A stretch of 64,000 nucleotides of DNA from positions 1 through 64,000 of the forward strand of contig CBDEUR010000002.1 in assembly GCA_965243345.1 (NCBI GenBank), written 5' to 3'. The translations under genes were made by a program, and so were the position numbers. Below are positions 15,975 through 26,400 of this stretch, piece by piece. Numbering within the stretch: position 1 is the first letter of the stretch; every line of letters begins with the position of its first letter. The notes under the pieces were generated by a model that made no database searches, was not told the DNA's origin, and was given only the letters and a program-made list of their open reading frames with translations. Source of the DNA: Bin52 sp965243345. Its GTDB lineage: Bacteria; Pseudomonadota; Alphaproteobacteria; Thalassobaculales; Thalassobaculaceae.

Positions 15975-16595
15975 ATGACCGATCCGTATCCCCTCGACTG
16001 GCCGACAGGATGGCGCCGTACGCCTGAGCGTGAGCGTGACGACTATCTGGCCGGCCACGAGCGTCCGAACTCCCGGAGCTGGAACACCGTCGTGGCCCGC
16101 CTGAAGGATGCGCTGCGCCTTCTTGGCGCCCGAAACGTGGTCCTGTCGACGAACCAGCCGATCCGCCTCGACGGGCTCCCGTACGCTACCCGCACGATCA
16201 TTCGCGACCCGGCCGCTGCCGTGTACTTTGAACTCAACAGCAAGGAGATGGTGCTGGCGCAGGACCGCTATCATCACCTGATCTGCAACATCCGGTCTCT
16301 GGCCCTGGCCATCGAGGGCCTGCGGCAGATGCAGCGTCACGGTGGTGACCTGCTGATGGAGCGCGCCTTCACCGGTTTCGAGGTGCTGCCGCCACCCGAT
16401 ACGGGCCCCATGCCGTGGTGGCAGGTGCTGGGTGTGACCCGACAGGCAGGCGCGGACGATGTCGCCCGCGCCTGGATCGGCCTGGCCAAGCGCTACCACC
16501 CTGACAGCGGTCGGGAGCCCGATGACCAACGCATGGCGGAGGTCAACCGTGCCCGTGACCAGGCGCGCGAACACCTGGCGGCGGCAGGACCATGA
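15975..16595 (+). CDS. J-domain (DnaJ-like) protein
   Basis: 206 aa behind GAGGAGGCGTC. The N-terminal YPLDWPTGWRRTP segment and the NVVLSTNQPIRLDGLPYA stretch are typical of a plasmid/phage family of J-domain proteins. The C-terminal 60 residues are a short J domain: WWQVLGVTR, helix II, then the HPD tripeptide in KRYHPDSG near residue 178. The HPD loop is what stimulates Hsp70 ATPase, so an Hsp70 (DnaK) partnership is expected. It closes the tightly spaced part of the operon. Confidence 0.85.
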   Translation: MTDPYPLDWPTGWRRTPERERDDYLAGHERPNSRSWNTVVARLKDALRLLGARNVVLSTNQPIRLDGLPYATRTIIRDPAAAVYFELNSKEMVLAQDRYHHLICNIRSLALAIEGLRQMQRHGGDLLMERAFTGFEVLPPPDTGPMPWWQVLGVTRQAGADDVARAWIGLAKRYHPDSGREPDDQRMAEVNRARDQAREHLAAAGP

Positions 16596-16611
16596 CAGTG
16601 TCGCCGGCGGG

Positions 16612-16875
16612 CTATTCGGCGCGCAAGCCCAGGACGCAGTGCAGCGCGGCCGGAAGCCCGTCAAAGGTCCCTACGTGGGCGTCACCCAGGTCGACGACCT
16701 CGTAGGGACCGGCAGGATCGGATGGCCGGGTAATCCAGCCGTAGTCGGCAGCCGAATCCCCGATCAGGGCACAGTCGGGAGTGTCAAATTCGGCGTGGAG
16801 GCCGGTGTAATCCGACAGGGCGGCGTACAGGTCGGCCTGAAAGACCGCCAGGTGTTCGGGCATAGAAGGGGTCAT
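16612..16875 (-). CDS. Small acidic unknown protein
   Basis: 87 aa on the minus strand from an ATG with a good CCGGAGGTTTCG element 3 bp away. Acidic, with a TRPSDPAGPYEVVDL core and no known motif. It runs against the surrounding rightward genes. A copy of the 15-bp motif points at it from 124 bp upstream. Confidence 0.6.
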   Translation of the reverse strand: MTPSMPEHLAVFQADLYAALSDYTGLHAEFDTPDCALIGDSAADYGWITRPSDPAGPYEVVDLGDAHVGTFDGLPAALHCVLGLRAE

Positions 16876-16999
16876 CGAAACCTCCGGGAGAGCAGACGCT
16901 GCAGGAACACCGCAGGTGTACGCCCGGCACGGGATCAATGCCACTGTCGCGAGCAGGAACCCGAGGGCGCCGACTCGAGTCCGGCAAGCCAAGCGGGTG

Positions 17000-17014
17000 C
17001 GGTTTTCTGTGGAC
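17000..17014 (-). promoter_or_regulatory. 15-bp element motif, copy 2
   Basis: Exact GTCCACAGAAAACCG on the minus strand, ending 124 bp before the 87-aa gene start and lying between two diverging genes. See the other copies at 148, 40538, 59052 and 59084. Confidence 0.5.
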
Positions 17015-17110
17015 TGGCGGGCCGGAAAGACCCTGCTTTCATGCCGTCCTGATACGATTGGAGAGGTCCCGGTCACCAACCGGCTACATACGAGGAAATG
17101 AGGTACGGGC

Positions 17111-17689
17111 ATGTGTACTCGCGATGACGCTCTCCCGCCAGCTTCACGGGCCCCGGACGGCTGGCCGCAATGCCGCGCGTGCGGCTGCTGGGAATACAAT
17201 GCCTGCTGGTCGGAAGCTGACGGAGCGTGCTGGTGGGTCAGCGCAGACCTGTGTTCTGCATGCGCGGCTTCCGCAAGCCCGATCAGCAGCGAAGCGATCG
17301 ACGCTGCAGTAGAGGCTTTTCTGAACAGCATGTGCCCGGGCGACCTGGTTCCGCCCACCCTGACGCTGATGCAGTACCGCCCGCGGCAGATCTCGTTGGA
17401 CACCATCAAGCAGAAGCTGCGCCGCACCATGGACGACATCGATGAATGGCTCGAAGACACATACGGCCACAAGGAAGGCCCGCCGGTGTTCCAGGGATCG
17501 ATCGATGTGCTGGACCCATTGCTCGCTAACCTGGCCGAGGCGATCCATGCGCGCAGCACCTCGCTGGAGCCGATCGCAGGTACGGAGCACACAGTCGACA
17601 TGGTTCGCTGGATGCGCGAGCGATCGGCCCAGGACGAACCCGGCCTGTGCGCCCAGGCCATCGACGCCGGCCGCGGCTCGCCGACGTGA
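17111..17689 (+). CDS. Zinc-binding-like unknown protein
   Basis: 192 aa, ATG after GAAATGAGGTACGGGC. Residues about 21-50 hold a C-x2-C-x-C...C...C-x2-C arrangement (CRACGC, GACWW, LCSAC) found at the start of several plasmid and phage proteins and probably binding zinc. The rest is helical and acidic. No enzyme motif. It begins a second rightward block with the cupin and radical-SAM genes. Confidence 0.65.
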   Translation: MCTRDDALPPASRAPDGWPQCRACGCWEYNACWSEADGACWWVSADLCSACAASASPISSEAIDAAVEAFLNSMCPGDLVPPTLTLMQYRPRQISLDTIKQKLRRTMDDIDEWLEDTYGHKEGPPVFQGSIDVLDPLLANLAEAIHARSTSLEPIAGTEHTVDMVRWMRERSAQDEPGLCAQAIDAGRGSPT

Positions 17690-17751
17690 CTGCGACCAGC
17701 GCGTCACCGCAGACCCACACCTGCCTGCCCGCCCAAGGGAAGGAACGTCTG

Positions 17752-18246
17752 ATGTCCGAACCTGCACCAGCCCACCCGGAGCCCGGTTTTCTGCACTGGG
17801 GTAATGTCGCCATGCAGGAGGGCATCCCGGACTGGTGGCGGATGCACCTGATCCCGCGAAACCGGTGGTTCAACCTATACCTGCACCGCTACGGCCCCGG
17901 CTTTCGCGACGGTCGCATGTGGGGGCTGCATGATCACCCCGGCCCCTCTGTGTCGTTCCTGCTGCGCGGAGCCCTTCGCGAGATCTACCACCCGATCCGG
18001 GACGGCCGCGTGGTCACGGACCAGAGGATCGAGCGCCAGGTGCCGCGCCTCTGTTATCGCCCGGCGCACTGGTCGCACGCCCTGACGGCAGACAGCGCCG
18101 GCGCGACCTACACCCTTTTTATCATGGGAGGGATTCGGCGGGACTGGGGCTTCTGGCGGCCGACTCGCAATGGCCGCCACGAGTGGATCTCGCATGACGA
18201 GGCCCGGGCCAGCGAGCGCGCACTCGATCTGGTACCTCGTGGCTAG
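17752..18246 (+). CDS. Cupin-fold protein
   Basis: 164 aa; the ATG follows AAGGGAAGGAACG, and the open frame upstream overlaps the previous gene. The HDHPGPSVSFLLRGALREIYHP segment and the later HWSHALT give the two cupin motifs with metal-ligand His residues. Similar short cupins occur in phages, where their substrates are unknown. Cytosolic. Next to a radical-SAM gene, which hints at a shared modification pathway. Confidence 0.75.
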   Translation: MSEPAPAHPEPGFLHWGNVAMQEGIPDWWRMHLIPRNRWFNLYLHRYGPGFRDGRMWGLHDHPGPSVSFLLRGALREIYHPIRDGRVVTDQRIERQVPRLCYRPAHWSHALTADSAGATYTLFIMGGIRRDWGFWRPTRNGRHEWISHDEARASERALDLVPRG

Positions 18247-18327
18247 AGCTGATGAGCGAACACCTGCGGAACGCGCAGCGACGCAGCTCGGCCATGCGGC
18301 CCGGGCCAGGGTGGCGATCCGACGCGC

Positions 18328-19221
18328 ATGAGCGGATGGGCAAAAGGTGTCGTCGAGTGGATCGAGGGCAATACCGCGTTCCTGTCAGTCGTGTTTTCGT
18401 GGGACCAGGAGGCCGCCTGGACCCGCGCGAGATGGCTGCAGGCCGCAGGCTATGCTGTTCGGGTCGGGGGCCCGGGCATGTTCGTGCGAACCGAGGTGAC
18501 CCGGGCCATACAGGAGTTTGCCACCGTCGGCGGCGACATCCCGGACGCGGTTGCCCGACACAACCCGGACGCAACCTTCGCATCCCGGGGGTGCCCGGTC
18601 GGATGCTGGTTCTGCGTCGTGCCCGCCATGGAGGGGCGCCAGTTCACCCTGCTCCCAGATTTTCCGGTGCGGCCGATCTTGTGCGATAACAACCTTTCTG
18701 CGCTACCGCTCGCATATCAGCGACACATCGTCGATCGGTACCAGTCCGCCGGCGTGCCGCTGCTGGATGCCAACTCCGGTTTCGAGCCTCGCACCTTCAC
18801 CGCCGAGACCCGGGCGATCTGGCAACCGGTGCTGCGCGGGCCGTGGCGTTTCGCGTGCGACGACCAGAACGACCTGCCGTACGTCGAGCGCACGCTGGCG
18901 CTGCTTGCAGACATCCCGCAACGGCGCAAGCGTGTTTACGTATTGATCGGGAACGAACCCATGGCATCGTGCCTGGACCGGCTTGAGCGGGTCATCGCAT
19001 GGGGCGGCGACCCGCACGCGCAGCCAGTGATGAAGTTGAACGCCAGGAACAAGCGGCCGTGGGTGCGGCACGACTGGACGGAACGATCGCTACGGGACGT
19101 CGCACGGTGGACCAACCGGCATCTGTGGCAGATGTGTTCGTTCGCGGACTATGACCGGTCGGCCGAGCGCCGCGAGCGTCCGGTACCCGGGCAAATGGCG
19201 TTTTCCAGCTTCGGGAGCTAA
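18328..19221 (+). CDS. Radical SAM protein
   Basis: 297 aa. Residues about 87-100 read SRGCPVGCWFCVVP, a canonical C-x3-C-x2-C cluster for a 4Fe-4S group that cleaves S-adenosylmethionine. The following part fits a partial TIM barrel (NSGFEPRTFT, FACDDQND, YVLIGNEP). The first 60 residues may be a substrate- or cobalamin-binding-like domain. Phage and plasmid relatives have unknown substrates. This is the second three-Cys protein in the operon after the DUF5131 protein. An ATG at 18328 is chosen; there is no strong ribosome-binding site. Confidence 0.82.
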   Translation: MSGWAKGVVEWIEGNTAFLSVVFSWDQEAAWTRARWLQAAGYAVRVGGPGMFVRTEVTRAIQEFATVGGDIPDAVARHNPDATFASRGCPVGCWFCVVPAMEGRQFTLLPDFPVRPILCDNNLSALPLAYQRHIVDRYQSAGVPLLDANSGFEPRTFTAETRAIWQPVLRGPWRFACDDQNDLPYVERTLALLADIPQRRKRVYVLIGNEPMASCLDRLERVIAWGGDPHAQPVMKLNARNKRPWVRHDWTERSLRDVARWTNRHLWQMCSFADYDRSAERRERPVPGQMAFSSFGS

Positions 19222-19599
19222 CTCGGCCTGGTCGGGGCATCCAGCAGTGTGACGCGAAAGCGTGCCTTGCGCAGCGGGGCTCGCGCCTGCTGCAGGCCCG
19301 ACGTTCCGCCCTGGGGGAAGTGTCGTTCGGATCCAGATCGCCGTCCCGCGCTATTGCGCCACAGCGAGCGCCGGCTCGCCCGGCATTCATTCCGGTACGG
19401 AGCGTGATCGGAGCTGACAAGAGCCCGCATTCATGCCCGGACCGCAGGAATGATCGCCCGATCGCGCAGCCGCGGCAGCTACCGCTGGACCGACCGGGGC
19501 CAGCGCGGGACGCGATCTCGCGCCGGAGCAGGGCGACTTGCCCCGACAGCCACATGTCTCAAGTCTCAAGGCGAGGCGTTCGCGGCCTCTGGTGGGGTA
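19222..19599. other. No gene seen
   Basis: 378 bp with open frames only of the size expected by chance at this GC content, none with a good ribosome-binding site. Composition is ordinary high GC. Nothing else is seen. Confidence 0.5.
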
Positions 19600-19779
19600 T
19601 CAGCAGCCGCGCCGGCAGGACAGGGTCGGGTCCCGGCGCAGTTCAGCCCGGATACAGGCGGAGCGGTCTGCACGGTTCGCGCCGGACACGCCCGCATTGG
19701 GCCGCCCGGAGGGGCGCACAGGGCCGTTCCGGTCCGGTCCGGTGTCACACCCCTGTACGGGCTTATCTCCGCCTCTCAC
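19600..19779 (-). CDS. Possible truncated small protein
   Basis: 59 aa from a GTG overlapping the stop of the 121-aa gene (GTGA). The end (RADRSACIRAELRRDPTLS) resembles the start of a short regulator type that continues with an HTH (RAAIRAALRADPSRSxRAIA), but the frame then stops. It may be a decayed or frameshifted copy. Weak evidence. Confidence 0.3.
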   Translation of the reverse strand: MRGGDKPVQGCDTGPDRNGPVRPSGRPNAGVSGANRADRSACIRAELRRDPTLSCRRGC

Positions 19780-20141
19780 GGCACATCCTCCCCGATCAGA
19801 GCCGCCACCCGCAACCAGCGAGCAGCCTCCAGGTCCTTGATCCGCGCTGCCCGTAGCGCCGCAGGATCGCCCGGCATGGCATGATGACGGATGCGCGCCG
19901 CACGCCGCTCGCAGTGCCGGGCCTGATCGAGGCAGTGCGCCTGCGCCCGGCCGGGATCGCCACCGTGGGCCTCGAGGGTGGTATCGCGCGCGGCTCGATC
20001 CACCTTGCCGCGCTTGCGCCAGGCACCAGGAGACAAGCCGCACGCCGCAGCCATCGCCGCCTCGGCCGAACGCAGCGCCAGCCAGTCCTTCGCAGCACGT
20101 GCCGCCGTTATCCGCGCCTCGAGCTCGGCCAGGTCAGCCAC
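19776..20141 (-). CDS. Small helical unknown protein
   Basis: 121 aa, predicted almost wholly helical (LAELEARITAARAAKDWLALRSAEAAM), basic at the end. No known motif. It is the last solid gene of a leftward group with the 203-aa and 57-aa genes. Confidence 0.55.
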   Translation of the reverse strand: MADLAELEARITAARAAKDWLALRSAEAAMAAACGLSPGAWRKRGKVDRAARDTTLEAHGGDPGRAQAHCLDQARHCERRAARIRHHAMPGDPAALRAARIKDLEAARWLRVAALIGEDVP

Positions 20142-20264
20142 GACGATCGCCCTCGGCGTGGTTTCCGCGGCCGATCCACCGCGTGCAGCCCACCGGTTGC
20201 CAATCCACCAAAGCGCACAGTCCCGCCCGGTCGCGCGGGCAATCCGGGTGAATGTCGCCGGCTA

Positions 20265-20876
20265 TCACAGATCCTCCCCGTCATCGGCGATGGCGTCATC
20301 GAACGCCTCGGCCGCGCATTGCTCGCACGCCTCGGCACCATCAGGGCTGGCGAGATACCGGGCATTCTTCAGGCTTTGCCGGTACACCTCTCCGCCCTCG
20401 GTGTCCTCACCGAACGGGGATCCGCACAGGTGGCACCGAGGTGCGGTCGGGTCCACGTAGCTCGGCGCCAGTGGAAGGAGCCGATCGCACCGTTCTCGCA
20501 GGGTGGCGACCATCTGCCGCGCGTCTTCCAGGTCCGGTCCGGCATAGCAGGTCTGGATCAGCCCAGCATGTGCCGGTCGGTACCGGAACCGGTAGCGAAG
20601 GCCAGGCAGCGGGCCGTCGCATTCCTCCCACAGTGGCCGGCTGCTTTGCAGGTCGGGGCTGGAGAGATCGGCATAGGGAAACCGTTCAGCAAAGTCTTCG
20701 GGCCGCAGCCCGGCGGCGGTCAGCAGCACGTCATTGGCTGAGTCGTTGCCGAGCTGCTTCCAGCCGCGGCGCGGTTCCCAGAGCTCCAGGATGGCGAATA
20801 CTCGGCCGTCCCAGAGAGACACGGCTGGGCGGTGGTCCCAATCGTAGACCATGCGCACACTGTCGGGGACGTTCAT
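20265..20876 (-). CDS. Unknown protein with C-terminal Cys pairs
   Basis: 203 aa; the ATG overlaps the stop of the 57-aa gene (ATGA) and has GGAAGGCGGACG before it. The C-terminal part carries CHLCG and CEQCA, two CxxC pairs about 38 residues apart, likely a zinc site. The rest is not recognised. Confidence 0.6.
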   Translation of the reverse strand: MNVPDSVRMVYDWDHRPAVSLWDGRVFAILELWEPRRGWKQLGNDSANDVLLTAAGLRPEDFAERFPYADLSSPDLQSSRPLWEECDGPLPGLRYRFRYRPAHAGLIQTCYAGPDLEDARQMVATLRERCDRLLPLAPSYVDPTAPRCHLCGSPFGEDTEGGEVYRQSLKNARYLASPDGAEACEQCAAEAFDDAIADDGEDL

Positions 20877-21046
20877 CGTCCGCCTTCCCACAACGGGCCA
20901 GCGCCATGTACCATACCCATCGCGGCAGTCTCGAAAGACTTGCCCCAGAAAAGGGGCGTGGCAATCCAGTCCGCGCACTCCGCCCGGGCGAAAGCGGCCG
21001 CGGGCATGAGGATGGCCAGGACTGCGGGAGTACAGAGCGGCTTCAT
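20873..21046 (-). CDS. Small exported protein
   Basis: 57 aa behind GGGGAGTTTCCAGCG. Residues 1-20 are a typical Sec signal peptide (MKPLCTPAVLAILMPAAAFA) with a likely cut after AFA, leaving about 36 residues. Coupled to the next gene. Unknown role. Confidence 0.55.
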   Translation of the reverse strand: MKPLCTPAVLAILMPAAAFARAECADWIATPLFWGKSFETAAMGMVHGAGPLWEGGR

Positions 21047-21270
21047 CGCTGGAAACTCCCCTGGCCGCCGAAACAGCCTACTGTCCGACGCATGATGGGA
21101 CCACACACTCTTGGGTCGGTCACGGTGATCGTCAAGCCCGGGGCGCCAATCGTCAGAACTCCAATCGCCGCGCGGCCTCGATCCTGCTGCAGCCGTGTTG
21201 TGGTGTCCGGCCCAATCCGGTATGATGCGCGTGTGGCCAGAAGTAATTGATATTACAGCATAATTGCCCA

Positions 21271-21286
21271 TAATGCACATTATGCG
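21271..21286. promoter_or_regulatory. Palindrome between divergent genes
   Basis: CATAATGCACATTATG is a perfect inverted repeat (7-bp arms, 2-bp centre) in an AT-rich pocket that also holds TAATTGATATTACAG. A further GCATAAT/ATTATGC pair flanks it. It lies between the leftward 57-aa gene and the rightward nuclease-like gene and is probably an operator. Confidence 0.5.
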
Positions 21287-21473
21287 ACTGTCGGCTGGCC
21301 GCCGGTTTAAGGCCCGTGAAGTCGCCCATTTCTGCAGGCCAAACGCACAGCGTTATCGCCCGCTGCACTGTGTGCTACGCTCACGCGCGAGCGGAACCTC
21401 GGGATTGGGAGAGATTGCTGGACACGCCGCGTCGCGCACAACCGCCCGGCAAAATTGGAACCGGACGCATGTC

Positions 21474-22064
21474 ATGGCCCGAAAAACCGAAAAGTTAGCC
21501 TACGCGATCCTGACCCAGGTCTGCGGTCCCGAGATCGGCACGCCGGCCTGGCTGCATCGACCTGGGCGCCACGAATGCCTCCGCCAGTGGTCATTGGTTC
21601 AGGAGATCTACCAGGCACTCACCGGGTGCCTCCTTCCGGACACAATGCCGCCTCGCGAGCGGAGGAAAGTGGACGGGATATTCCATGGGCCATCCGGTCG
21701 CCCGTTCATCTTCGAACTGGACGAGAAACAGCACTTCAAAGAGTTCCGTGCAGCTACGCTCCGCCTGTATCCCGACACCGTCCTCCTCGGGTTTTCCAGG
21801 GACCGCTGGATCGAGCGCTGCATGCAGAAGAGTTCGCTGGAAGGTGGCGGTTTCGCCAAGCCCAGGCCACCCTTGTTTCCGGGTGAGAACGGTCGTCATC
21901 GGCAACGTGCATTCCGCGATGCGCTCGCCGATGTCCTTCCCCAGGAACACGGCTTCGCACCAACGCTTCGTCTTGCCGATTCCGAAGTGCGCGGCTGGAT
22001 CAGTGAACCCGGCTCGGCGGACCGCATGGCCCGACTGGTCGCCGACCGGCTGGAAGAGGCATGA
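21474..22064 (+). CDS. PD-(D/E)XK nuclease-like protein
   Basis: 196 aa from the ATG at 21474; a longer open frame upstream reaches into the palindrome and is not needed. Residues about 64-85 read KVDGIFHG...FIFELDEKQHF, matching the D...E-x-D/E-K core of restriction-endonuclease-like folds, followed by conserved-looking FKEFRAATLRLYP. A DNA-cleaving or defence role is inferred. It opens the AT-richer island that also holds the type IIG enzyme. Confidence 0.6.
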   Translation: MARKTEKLAYAILTQVCGPEIGTPAWLHRPGRHECLRQWSLVQEIYQALTGCLLPDTMPPRERRKVDGIFHGPSGRPFIFELDEKQHFKEFRAATLRLYPDTVLLGFSRDRWIERCMQKSSLEGGGFAKPRPPLFPGENGRHRQRAFRDALADVLPQEHGFAPTLRLADSEVRGWISEPGSADRMARLVADRLEEA

Positions 22065-22214
22065 TCTCCTTAGCTTCCAAGGCTGGCGAGCGCATACTGG
22101 ACAGGAACTAGACGACTGCCCCGCTGCAGGCAAGGCTTTCGGGCTTCTCGATGTCCGACTGAGCTGACACCTACAGTCAATTCATGCTTCGTATCGCAAG
22201 AAAGGAAGAAATCA

Positions 22215-22544
22215 ATGTATAACGCGGGTCTGCATTCCTTCTGCTCTGAGTTCTATACGGTGGAAAAATCGATTGAGGTTGTCGTGAGCAGAAAGGGGAA
22301 AGCGGAAAGAGTGCGGATAGATGCGCTGAAGGACGAAAAAATGGGGCATTATTGCGCTAGAGCGTATATCGAAGAGAACGTCACTCTTCAACCTACTTTT
22401 CCGCAGTCTAATGGGAAGTATGATCGGGCGCCACAAGATTTTCGCATCTGGGTAGTGTTGACACAGTTTCCGTGGACACATAGAAGTTCCGCGGATTCGG
22501 TGCTCAGTCAAGCCTTGGGGTTCTTGAAAGAGAGCTGTAACTAG
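22215..22544 (+). CDS. Unknown protein in AT-rich island
   Basis: 109 aa behind GAAAGGAAGAAATCA. Codon use is clearly more AT-rich than in the transfer genes, a sign of separate origin. Soluble; no motif recognised. The 250 bp downstream to 22797 hold no gene. Confidence 0.5.
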   Translation: MYNAGLHSFCSEFYTVEKSIEVVVSRKGKAERVRIDALKDEKMGHYCARAYIEENVTLQPTFPQSNGKYDRAPQDFRIWVVLTQFPWTHRSSADSVLSQALGFLKESCN

Positions 22545-22797
22545 TGCATTTGCCGCAATACCCTTGAGAACGTTGAAGCAATGACCCTTTAAGGCTTGTC
22601 GAAATACTCCTGACAGCGGTGACGGCGATAACGAACAACGGCAGAAGGCTGATTCGCGTCTTTGTCCAATACGGGGAAAGACACCTGGCAACACTAGAGG
22701 GCCGAGATAACGGACGACCTTCGACTGTCATGTGGTCGCCGCATCTATGGGATACAAGCATCCGGGCGGATTCGCTCGGCCAAACAGGAGGTCTAGC

Positions 22798-23376
22798 ATG
22801 GAGTGGCCGACTCTCGAAGCCACAGGACTCATCGTCGAAATTGTGAAGACGACGTTTCTTGTAGCAGCCACGTGCGTCGCAGCATGGTTCGCGCGGTGGC
22901 GTTATCAGACCGCCGACAAACAGCTGCTACAGGAGAGGTTTTGGACCGCATCGACGATGCTTGCAGAGGAGAGAACGAGGAACGGCGAGGAATCCGCAAT
23001 GAGCCGTGTTAGCAGCGTTGTCATGCTGGGTCAGCTGGCACGAGAGCATCCTGACGAATATCACGTTGCCGTCATGCGCATCTTCGAGATATTCCTGACG
23101 TGGACAACCGTATTTGCTCCCGAACGAACAGTGGTGGACGTCGAGTCCAACGATATCGTGGAAACGATCCGTTTCGTCGAGACACGCAATAGAGAACAGC
23201 GAAAAGCAGAGAGGGAGGCAGGTTACACATTTGGTGTTCGCGGAGAGTCCCCATTCAACATGGGGACTGACGGCAGGCTTCGTCTCAAGCACGAATGGGT
23301 TCCCGCGGTTCGCGCGGAACTGGAGAAGCGACACATCCGCAGTCCATTCATGGAAGAACGGCATCCATGCTGCTAA
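22798..23376 (+). CDS. Single-pass membrane protein
   Basis: 192 aa with a strong AGGAGG element before the ATG. One transmembrane helix at about residues 12-32 (VEIVKTTFLVAATCVAAWFA), then a cytosolic helical region (LLQERFWTASTMLAEE, SVVMLGQLAREHPDEYH). Similar layouts occur in uncharacterised bacterial proteins near defence genes. It runs toward the type IIG gene, leaving 72 bp between them. Confidence 0.6.
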   Translation: MEWPTLEATGLIVEIVKTTFLVAATCVAAWFARWRYQTADKQLLQERFWTASTMLAEERTRNGEESAMSRVSSVVMLGQLAREHPDEYHVAVMRIFEIFLTWTTVFAPERTVVDVESNDIVETIRFVETRNREQRKAEREAGYTFGVRGESPFNMGTDGRLRLKHEWVPAVRAELEKRHIRSPFMEERHPCC

Positions 23377-23448
23377 GGACCTACCATGTCCGATCTTGGA
23401 GAGCACAGGTCGTGTGCCTCGGGTCATGGGAATTCCCGCCAACGCCGG

Positions 23449-26400
23449 TCAGGCGATCGTCGCGTCTGGATCACCCGCTGCGAGTGCATTCATCCAGGCG
23501 AGACAGAGGTCGCGGGAGCGATAGGCTCCGTACGCTTCGATTTCTTCGCGTTGAACGACAGGAAAGGTGGAATAGACGTAGCGCACGTCGTCGCGGTCAG
23601 TCACGCCATAGAGGTGAAAGAAGACCGCGTCGAGCTTTGCGCGAAGCAGCAGGCGTCGTTCCTCGTGCCACACAAAGGGGTCTCGGACCCGGCCGTCTTC
23701 GTGGACATACGCCATGTCGCAGGCGAACGGCGCCATGTCGTGGGCCGTATAGGTCAATTCCAACATCGCTTCGCGGATAATCTGGCCGGCTGACTTCGGC
23801 CCCATGCAAACTCTCTCGTAACGACAGGGCGGAACAACAGGCAGCTGCTCAATGATATATTTGTTTAGGTGTCGCGACTGTATTTTACGTCGAGCGACGT
23901 AGTCACACAGGATCGACCCAAAGTTCGCTGCGAGACATACCAGCCGTGGCAGGTACGAGAGATCAGTCGGCAAGAATAGCGGAAGTGTGTTTCCGCACGC
24001 AACAGCTGGCACAATGGCAGTGATCAAGGTGCGAGCGTTATTGGTATTACATACATCATTGAAGGCAATTGCCCAGCCCACCCCGAAGCTAGGAACCTCC
24101 CTATAGTGAACCCAGTAACGTGGCTCGGGAACGATATTAGGATCTTGAAGCTGCTCGGCGGTAAGCGGACGAGCAATTCCTTGACCGCTGATGCTGTTTG
24201 GGTTTATGCGTACATTGGCATATCGATGATTGAATAACTGAATGGTTTTGCCCTCATACAGAGGCCCCCATTCTCCATTTGGACTGTTGTACCGATTGCG
24301 ACCGATGGGGTATGCACGTTCCTTTTCTAGAAGTTCTGTACGTGTACGGAATAGACCGGAGTGGTTGGTCATGTCGAACATCCGGATATACTTTAGCGGC
24401 CAAGCCTCGACCGGCTTGCTCGACGAGCGGTTAACCAATACTGGCAGTCGTTCGTAAATTCCAGTGGTTAGCTCAGCGTCACGACGAGTGCGGAAGAGAG
24501 GCACAGTGCCGGTATTCGGATTGAGACGGGTGATGCGGCTTGAATGTATACTAAAGCGGCGTTCAGGATCATGGAATTGTTCCCACCCGGAAATACGAAC
24601 ACACAGCTCCATGCGCGGGAACGCACGAGCGCCTTTGGTGAAGACCGCAATTGAGGGTTGCTCTTCGTGGTGAACGTCAGGGAATAGCCAACCTCGCCGG
24701 TTTTCGAAGGCATAGAATGTCTTGATCAACTGCTGCGATATTAAGTTCGAAAAGAACGGTGATGTGAACTTATCGGTTGCTATACCAACTGGTGTGAGCA
24801 GTCCGATCATGCCGTCGGGCCTGACCAGCGCCATCGCGCGCTCTACGAACAGCGCATAAAGATTCACGTCGCCCGCAGACAGCAGGGGATAATCTCCACC
24901 ACTTCGAGCTGTGCGAATAGCCATGGCAGCCCGTTCGCTCGCAACCGTGTATTCCCGCGCTAGAAGGACATCTTGATGCTGGAGCGTCGCAATCAGGCGC
25001 TTGCGGTCGGCCGCGCGAGGTGCGAGGGCAATGTCACGTCGGCGCGTGGCGAACCATTCCACCTCCTCCAGCCTCATTCTTTCCCAGGGCGGATTGCCGA
25101 CGATCGCGTCGAAACCGCCGTCGGGGCTCGCGTCCTGCCAGTTCGTCCACACTCCAGGAAATGCCGTCTGCCAGTGAAGGAACCGCTCTTCGCTGACGAG
25201 GCGGCGCGCCTCGGCCAGCAACTCAATGAGGCGCGCGCGCCCCGTTCCGTTCTCGGCGATCCCTTCCCGGCCGAGCGTGATGGCGATCGGGTCGCCAAGT
25301 AGACCGCCGAAAAAGGCTTGCAACGCTGCCTTGCTCTCCCGGTCCTTGACGTTGAGCCAAGTGAGGGAGTGAACGAAGGACAGGATGGCGTCCAGCGGCC
25401 GGGTAGCATCCTCCAGTTCGTCGAAAGCCTCCGCCGAAAGGTGCGCCTCGGCGATCTCGGCGTCAGTCAGCTCCTCGATCCGCTGCATGGCTTCAGCGGA
25501 TCGTTCCGCCTGTGTGATTGAGCCGTGCAGCAGGAGTGGCCCGCCGTAGCTGGCGGCCGTGTCCATCGCAGCTCTGCTCCAGGCGCCAAACAGGCTGTCG
25601 CCGCAACGCAGATGGTGATCAAGGAAGCTGAGCGGTGCGCCGACGGTGAACGTGTGCAGCCAGAGCGAGACCTTGGCAAGTTCCACCGCCATCGGGTTCT
25701 TGTCTACCCCGTAGACACAGCGCTTAAGAACCATGCGGCGGACGATGTGACGGTCATCGAGCCTTTCGGGGTTGATTGACCAGTCTCGCTGTTCGGCATT
25801 CGCAGCAATTCGTTCCCGGATGTTCCGGATCCGGGCGCCGAAGGGCGAGACATAACCGCCGACCAGGGCTTCCGCTTCCGCCATGGCTGCAAGTGCTCGG
25901 TCAGCGAGCCAGTCCACGAGGGCGACCAGAAAGTGGCCAGAGCCCATGGCCGGATCACAGATCCGAAGCGCCAGGATTGCTTGAGCGGGGTCGTGCTGCG
26001 CCAAAACAGATACGGCATGTTCGCGATCAGATCCGTGCGCGGGAAGTCTCGCCACCTCGGCCGAGAAGGCATCCGTGTGCGCCGCAACCAGGGGGCCGAC
26101 CGTCTCATCAAGGATCAGACCCACAAGGTCGTCGGGCGTGTAGTAACTGCCGGACACCTTGCGGGCGAACACATTGGGACGCACGACGAGTTTGTCACCG
26201 TTGCGGACAACTTCGTGCTCCAGCAGACGCTCATAGATCGAGCCGAGCTGATGGACGCCGAGATCGCGGTAATTAATGTAGCGGCCCGGACCGGTACCAT
26301 TGCGCTCGAAGGAAAGGGCGTCGATGATGTCCGCCATCGACCGGTCGCCGAGACGGACGCGTTCGAGCAGGCGTGTGCGTGTGCGATCGAAGAGACCGCC

